Below, piece by piece: positions 15,838-19,568 of a stretch of 19,568 nucleotides of DNA. The stretch's first letter is position 1; every line of letters starts with the position of its first letter. The stretch is from an uncultured beta proteobacterium (GTDB lineage Bacteria; Pseudomonadota; Gammaproteobacteria; Burkholderiales; Rhodocyclaceae), in assembly GCA_903932755.1 (NCBI GenBank), contig CAIZHL010000200.1:1-19568 (forward strand), given 5' to 3'. The notes beneath the pieces are model-generated. The model was not told where the DNA came from. It did not search any database and was given only the letters and a program-made list of their open reading frames with translations. Position numbers and translations under genes: made by a program.

Positions 15838-15875
15838 GGCAGGCATGAGGCCTGCCGCAGCCTCGCAGGCGAGGC
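15838..15875 (+). repeat. Two tandem perfect hairpins in the phasin leader
   Basis: GGCAGGC (15838-15844) pairs with GCCTGCC (15850-15856), and GCCTCGC (15860-15866) pairs with GCGAGGC (15869-15875), the latter in practice six pairs around a 4-nt loop. Only 3 nt separate the stems. They lie at the predicted 5' end of the mRNA, about 20 nt before the GGGAG ribosome binding site, and could protect the transcript or bind a regulator. Confidence 0.55.
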
Positions 15876-15905
15876 ATCGGGAATACCTTCAATCGGGAGA
15901 TGGTC

Positions 15906-16376
15906 ATGGTCAAGAAGCTCGTGGCAAAGAAACTCAAATCCGTCGGCAATGACAGCCAGCTGTCTGCCACCATTCGCGAATCGGCCCAGCAAATCTGGCT
16001 GGCCGGGCTCGGCGCATTCGCCAAGGCGCAGCTGGAAGGCAACAAGGTGTTCGATGCCCTGATCCGCGAAGGCGAAGCGATCCAGCAGAAAACCCGCAAG
16101 GTGACCGAAGACAAGGTGACCGAAATGGCCGCCAAGGCGACCGGTACCTGGGACAAGCTCGAACAGGTGTTCGAGAACCGCGTCGCGCGTTCGCTGAACA
16201 GCCTCGGCGTGCCGACCAAGGACGACGTCGCGCTGCTGGCGAAGCGCGTCGCCGAGTTGAAGGCCGAAGTGGAAAAGCTCAACAAGGCTTCGAAGCCGGC
16301 TGCCGCTGCAGCGAAGCCGGTGCGCCGCGCGGCAGTGAAGGCGGTGCGCAAGCCCGCAGCCAAGGCCGCAGCCTGA
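15906..16376 (+). CDS. PhaF/PhaI-type phasin (inclusion-coat protein)
   Basis: From the ATG at 15906 the product has 156 residues. It is a typical granule-associated protein: the RESAQQIWLAGLGAFAKAQLEG amphipathic segment near residues 24-45, a long helix with hydrophobic and charged repeats, a leucine-zipper-like coiled coil near 108-128 (DDVALLAKRVAELKAEVEKL), and a short AAKP-type basic tail (about 130-156). In Pseudomonas such proteins coat PHA granules, and the PhaF tail binds DNA to partition them. GGGAGA (15895-15900) is well spaced for 15906, while the ATG at 15900 overlaps it, so I chose the later one. No PHA synthase lies in the window; with the reductase and WS/DGAT nearby it may coat wax-ester inclusions instead. 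Confidence 0.88.
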   Translation: MVKKLVAKKLKSVGNDSQLSATIRESAQQIWLAGLGAFAKAQLEGNKVFDALIREGEAIQQKTRKVTEDKVTEMAAKATGTWDKLEQVFENRVARSLNSLGVPTKDDVALLAKRVAELKAEVEKLNKASKPAAAAAKPVRRAAVKAVRKPAAKAAA

Positions 16377-16426
16377 TCGCCGGATTCCCTGAACGCGCCC
16401 GATGACCTCCGGCGGGGAGCGTTGAA

Positions 16427-17665
16427 GTGAGTTCGCCTCCCCCCCGGCCGCGCACCGCCCTGGCGCTGGCCGGGGGCGGACCGCTCGGCGCGGTGTATGA
16501 GATCGGCGCGGTGATGGCGCTCTCGGAGGCGCTGGATGGCCTCGATTTCAATGACCTCGATGTCTATGTCGGCGTCAGCGCGGGCGGCTTCATCGCCGCC
16601 GGCCTGGCCAGCGGCCTGAGTCCCGCCTACCTCTACCGGATGTTCATCGACAGCGATTCTGCGGAGGTTCCGTTCGAACCGGCGATGCTGCTGCAGCCGG
16701 CGTTCGGCGAGTACGCGCGGCGCGCCGCAATGGTGCCGGCCCTGCTCGCCGAGGCTCTGGGCGAGTATTTGCGCAGTCCCCTGCGCCAGGATTTCCTCGC
16801 ATCCTTCCAGCGCCTGTCGCGGGCGATTCCCACCGGCATTTTCGACAGCTCGGGAATCGACGAGTTCCTGCGCCGGCTGTTTTCTCTGCCCGGCCTGAGC
16901 AACGATTTCCGGCGCTGCAGGAAGCGCCTGTTCCTGGTGGCGACCGACCTCGATTCAGGAACATCGGTCGCGTTTGGCGCCCGCGGCCATGACGCCGTGC
17001 CCATCTCCACCGCGGTCCAGGCCAGCGCGGCGCTGCCGGGCCTGTTTCCGCCGGTCGAGATAGGCGGGCGCTGGTTTGTCGACGGCGCGCTGAAGAAGAC
17101 GTTGCATGCCTCGGTTGCGCTGAAGGAGGGGGCGCGACTTGTCATCTGCATCAACCCGCTGGTACCGTTCGATGCCCGGCACGCGTCCCACGAAAAGCAT
17201 CTCCGGCGCCGCCGCCTGGTCGACGGCGGCTTGCCCGTGGTCCTCGCGCAGACCTTCCGCGCCATCATCCATTCGCGCATGAAGACCGGGCTGGCGAAGT
17301 ACGAGATCGAATACAAGGACGCCGACGTCATCCTGTTCGAGCCCGGATCCGACGATGCCGACATGTTCTTCACCAACATGTTCAGTTATGCCGATCGCAA
17401 GCGGCTCTCGGAACGCGCCTATCGCAAGACGCGCGAGGAACTGCTGCGCCGCCACGACGAACTGGCGCCGAAGCTGGCGCGGCACGGCGTTGCCATCAAC
17501 CGCGCGGTGCTCGAAGATCCGCACCGGTCGCTGGCGCGCTGCATGGCGCGGCTCAAACGCCGTCGCGCCGGCGCCATGGGACTCACCGCCCTGCGCCTGT
17601 CCGACACCCTGGACGATCTGGCGCTCGGGCTCAGGCGCCTGCGGCACGCGCGCCGGCCGGCATGA
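16427..17665 (+). CDS. Cytoplasmic patatin-like phospholipase
   Basis: This 412-residue protein has an N-terminal patatin domain without a signal peptide. The oxyanion loop is GGGPLG (16-21), with Pro-Leu in place of the usual Ala-Arg. The nucleophile is Ser51 in GVSAGG, and the dyad Asp219-Gly220 lies in FVDGALKK. It ends in an unusually basic, helix-prone region (about residues 330-412, rich in Arg and Lys). The start is GTG with GGGGAG 7 bp upstream. It lies 50 bp after the phasin gene. A patatin beside an inclusion-coat gene suggests a depolymerase or lipase acting on stored lipid, as lipid-droplet patatins do in other organisms; this is inference. Confidence 0.88.
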   Translation: MSSPPPRPRTALALAGGGPLGAVYEIGAVMALSEALDGLDFNDLDVYVGVSAGGFIAAGLASGLSPAYLYRMFIDSDSAEVPFEPAMLLQPAFGEYARRAAMVPALLAEALGEYLRSPLRQDFLASFQRLSRAIPTGIFDSSGIDEFLRRLFSLPGLSNDFRRCRKRLFLVATDLDSGTSVAFGARGHDAVPISTAVQASAALPGLFPPVEIGGRWFVDGALKKTLHASVALKEGARLVICINPLVPFDARHASHEKHLRRRRLVDGGLPVVLAQTFRAIIHSRMKTGLAKYEIEYKDADVILFEPGSDDADMFFTNMFSYADRKRLSERAYRKTREELLRRHDELAPKLARHGVAINRAVLEDPHRSLARCMARLKRRRAGAMGLTALRLSDTLDDLALGLRRLRHARRPA

Positions 17666-17719
17666 CGGGCGGGTTTGGCGTTTCTGCTATCCTCTGCGGC
17701 TAGCGGAGATTGCCCATAG

Positions 17720-18367
17720 ATGGAAAGAAAGCCCAAGCGCCGCACGCGCGAGCGCATCCTCGAAACGTCGCTGGTGCTGTTCAACGAATTCGGCGAACCG
17801 AATGTCACGACGCAGCTGATTTCCGACGAGATGGGGATCAGCCCGGGCAACCTGTATTACCACTTCCACAACAAGGACGAAATCATCGAGTCCCTGTTCG
17901 CCGACTTCGAGCACGGCATCGAGGAAACGCTGGCTGCCCCGGTGCGGCGTGCGCCCGACGTGGAAGACATCTGGCTGTTCCTGCACCTGCTGTTCGAGGC
18001 CATCTGGAAGTACCGCTTCCTTTACCGCGACATCAACGAGCTGCTGTCGCGCAACCGCCTCCTGGAAACGCATTTCAAGCGCATCGTGGCGCACAAGGTG
18101 CATACCGCCGCGGCGATCTGCCGCGGGCTGGTGGCGACCGGCGACATGCGGGCCGGCCCCGCCGAGATCCAGGCGCTCGCCATCAACATGACCGTGGTGG
18201 CGACCTACTGGCTGTCCTTCGAGTTCGTCAGCGATCCGCGCAAAAAGATCGACGGCAAAAGCCTGGCGCGCGGCGCCTTCCAGGTCATGGCGCTGGCCGC
18301 GCCCTACCTGGCCGGGCGCTCGCGCGAACTGTTCGAGGAACTTTCAAAAACCTACCTGACCGATTGA
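17720..18367 (+). CDS. TetR-family regulator, PhaD-like
   Basis: The 215-residue protein has an N-terminal helix-turn-helix (about residues 10-56, RERILETSLVLFNEFGEPNV and MGISPGNLYYHFHNKDEII), followed by a helical ligand-binding domain with DIWLFLHLLFEAIWKYRFLYRDI near 86-108. This layout and wording closely follow PhaD of Pseudomonas, a TetR-type activator of the pha genes including phaI. A GGAG lies 11 bp upstream of the ATG. It sits between the patatin gene and the TPR-like gene and is probably cotranscribed with the phasin. It is the best local candidate to bind the palindromes at 8660 and 15795. The ligand is probably an acyl-CoA or lipid derivative, by analogy only. Confidence 0.85.
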   Translation: MERKPKRRTRERILETSLVLFNEFGEPNVTTQLISDEMGISPGNLYYHFHNKDEIIESLFADFEHGIEETLAAPVRRAPDVEDIWLFLHLLFEAIWKYRFLYRDINELLSRNRLLETHFKRIVAHKVHTAAAICRGLVATGDMRAGPAEIQALAINMTVVATYWLSFEFVSDPRKKIDGKSLARGAFQVMALAAPYLAGRSRELFEELSKTYLTD

Positions 18368-18383
18368 ATGGAGGAGACCCATC

Positions 18384-19166
18384 ATGGCAAAGGCGGCCTG
18401 GAAAAAATTCCCGCATGCGGACAAGGCGTATGTGTTCGCCGGTGCGGCGCTGAAGAAGAACTGGGAACGCCTGCACCGCGGCGACCGCGAGCCGTATCCG
18501 GCCGATGCGGCGGTGCAGGAGGCCTGGCGCCTGTACCACCAGGGTGAGTTCCACAAGGCCTGCGAGGCGGGCCTGGCAGCGGGCGCCGACGGCTACAACG
18601 CGGCCAACAAGGCGGCGATGATCTACGCCAATTACCTGGAGACCGATGACAAGCGCAAGCTGGCGCTGTTCCAGGAAATATCCGAGCGCTGCGAGGACCT
18701 GCAGCAGGCGCTGCCGAAGAACGCCAACGCGTACTACATCCAGGCCTACGCGCTGGGCCGCTACAGCCAGGGGATTTCGGTGATCAAGGCGCTGACGCAG
18801 GGCCTCGGCGGCAAGATCAAGTCGGCGCTGGAAACCGCGATCAAGCTCGAACCGAAGCACGCCGACGCCTACAGCGCGCTCGGCGCCTACCATGCCGAGG
18901 TGGTGGACAAGGTCGGCGCCATGGTGGGAAAACTGACCTACGGCGCCAGCAAGGATGTGGCGGTCAAGCATTTCGCGTCGGCGCTGAAAATCGCGCCCGA
19001 TTCGGCCATCGCCTGCATCGAGTACGCCAATTCACTGGTCATGCTGTTCGGCCAGGCCCGCATGGACGAAGCGGTCAAGCTCTACGAAAAGGCGGCGGCG
19101 GCGACTCCGCTCGACGCCATGGAGCGCCTCGACGTCGAACTGGCGAAGTCCGAACTCGAGGACTAG
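18384..19166 (+). CDS. TPR-like helical repeat protein of unknown function
   Basis: This 260-residue protein begins AKAAWKKFPHADKAYVFAGAALKKNW and has no signal peptide. It is almost all helical with pairs typical of tetratricopeptide repeats, clearest at about 125-175 (ETAIKLEPKHADAYSALGAYHAE) and 185-240 (HFASALKIAPDSAIACIEYANSL and EAVKLYEKAAAATPLDAMERLDVEL). The pattern resembles the RMD/TPR-type proteins, but I do not assign a family. GAGGAG precedes the ATG by 7 bp, and it starts 16 bp after the TetR stop, so it is the last gene of the phasin operon. It may be a scaffold for inclusion proteins, which is speculation. Its stop is 3 bp from the stop of the convergent WS/DGAT gene. Confidence 0.75.
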   Translation: MAKAAWKKFPHADKAYVFAGAALKKNWERLHRGDREPYPADAAVQEAWRLYHQGEFHKACEAGLAAGADGYNAANKAAMIYANYLETDDKRKLALFQEISERCEDLQQALPKNANAYYIQAYALGRYSQGISVIKALTQGLGGKIKSALETAIKLEPKHADAYSALGAYHAEVVDKVGAMVGKLTYGASKDVAVKHFASALKIAPDSAIACIEYANSLVMLFGQARMDEAVKLYEKAAAATPLDAMERLDVELAKSELED

Positions 19167-19169
19167 GAC

Positions 19170-19568
19170 TCAGGCGAGCTTGCGGAAGCGCTTCGGCACC
19201 CGGATCGCGGGGGCGGGCGGCGCAGATGCGGCAGACACTGATTTGGCCCGAGTTGGTAGCTTGCCGGGCGCGGACCTGGCGCCGGGGGCCCCTGGCGCCT
19301 TCCGCCGGGTCCGCACCGCCGTGGCTTCCGGCGCTGCGGTGCCGGGTGGCGGCAGTGCCTTGCCGAACAACTGCTGTTCGACCTGCGCCAGGTCGAAAGG
19401 CTGCTCCCAGTCCAGCATCAGCAGGGCCAGCATCATCTTTTCCACTTCGGCGGCGAACAGCGGGGTGATGGTTTCGGGGTCCGGGATGAAATGGCGGACG
19501 GTGATGAGGCTGAACTGGACGTGGTCGACGTAGCTCAGTATCGAGACGCCGATGCCGATGTCGCCGGA
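19170..19568 (-). CDS. Wax ester synthase/diacylglycerol acyltransferase, C-terminal part (partial)
   Basis: Read through the window edge, this minus-strand frame gives 132 residues without interruption. The start, SGDIGIGVSILSYVDHVQFS followed by LITVRHFIPDPETITPLF and AAEVEKMMLALLM, is the C-terminal end of the WS/DGAT fold: a GIxVSxLSYxDxVxFxL strand, then R...IPDPE and a helix. These enzymes join fatty alcohol and acyl-CoA into wax esters, and many also make triacylglycerol. The HHxxxDG active site lies outside the window. After the domain (...QLFGKALPPPG) comes a tail of about 55 residues rich in Pro, Ala, Lys and Arg, ending RVPKRFRKLA, which many relatives lack. The gene is convergent with the phasin operon and completes a pathway with the acyl-CoA reductase at 13709-15694. 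Confidence 0.85.
   Translation of the reverse strand, partial: SGDIGIGVSILSYVDHVQFSLITVRHFIPDPETITPLFAAEVEKMMLALLMLDWEQPFDLAQVEQQLFGKALPPPGTAAPEATAVRTRRKAPGAPGARSAPGKLPTRAKSVSAASAPPAPAIRVPKRFRKLA

Noticed and set aside
15746..15952. A 68-codon plus-strand frame upstream of and overlapping the phasin start
   Set aside because: It crosses the palindrome and hairpins of the leader and overlaps the phasin in another phase; no coding features.

Overview
The window is about 19.6 kb of GC-rich bacterial chromosome carrying 17 complete protein genes and two partial genes at the edges. High GC, short intergenic gaps, many ATGA overlaps, a PlpD-type outer-membrane patatin and an FFLEELY-motif protein suggest a Gram-negative betaproteobacterium, perhaps of the Rhodocyclales type. 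That placement is inference. I see no tRNA, rRNA, CRISPR array, insertion sequence or prophage.

Region 1 (1-4412) is envelope-related. It holds the last codons of a probable DUF3300 protein, an exported DUF2950 protein, and on the minus strand a translationally coupled pair: a DUF4105 membrane protein followed by a PlpD-like patatin/POTRA/beta-barrel protein. After a 426-bp gap, region 2 (4839-7781) has five short exported proteins in a row: DUF3313, SYLF, a protein with two tandem beta-rich repeats, a glycine-zipper protein and a small Cys-containing protein. It ends at a clear intrinsic terminator. An FFLEELY-motif gene then reads leftward.

Region 3 (8625-19568) looks like a storage-lipid, most likely wax-ester, locus. 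A rightward ALDH, lipase-like hydrolase and GMC alcohol dehydrogenase form a plausible chain from ester to alcohol to aldehyde to acid. Facing them are a secreted alpha/beta hydrolase and a 661-residue alcohol-forming fatty acyl-CoA reductase of the Marinobacter two-domain type. Divergent from the reductase are a PhaF/PhaI-type phasin, a cytoplasmic patatin, a PhaD-like TetR regulator and a TPR-like protein. At the right edge, convergent with these, is the C-terminal third of a wax ester synthase/diacylglycerol acyltransferase, unmistakable once its frame is read to the end of the window.

Reductase plus WS/DGAT is the classic two-step wax-ester pathway (acyl-CoA to fatty alcohol to wax ester). 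The phasin would coat the inclusion, the patatin and lipase would mobilise it, and the GMC/ALDH pair would oxidise the released alcohol. A 20-bp imperfect palindrome (TTAG-N10-CTAATC, 16 of 20 bases identical) followed by TAGACTG lies upstream of both the ALDH and the phasin, about 7 kb apart. It suggests shared control, possibly by the TetR encoded here. This shared site, the leader hairpins of the phasin gene and the basic tails on several inclusion-associated proteins are the main novelties.
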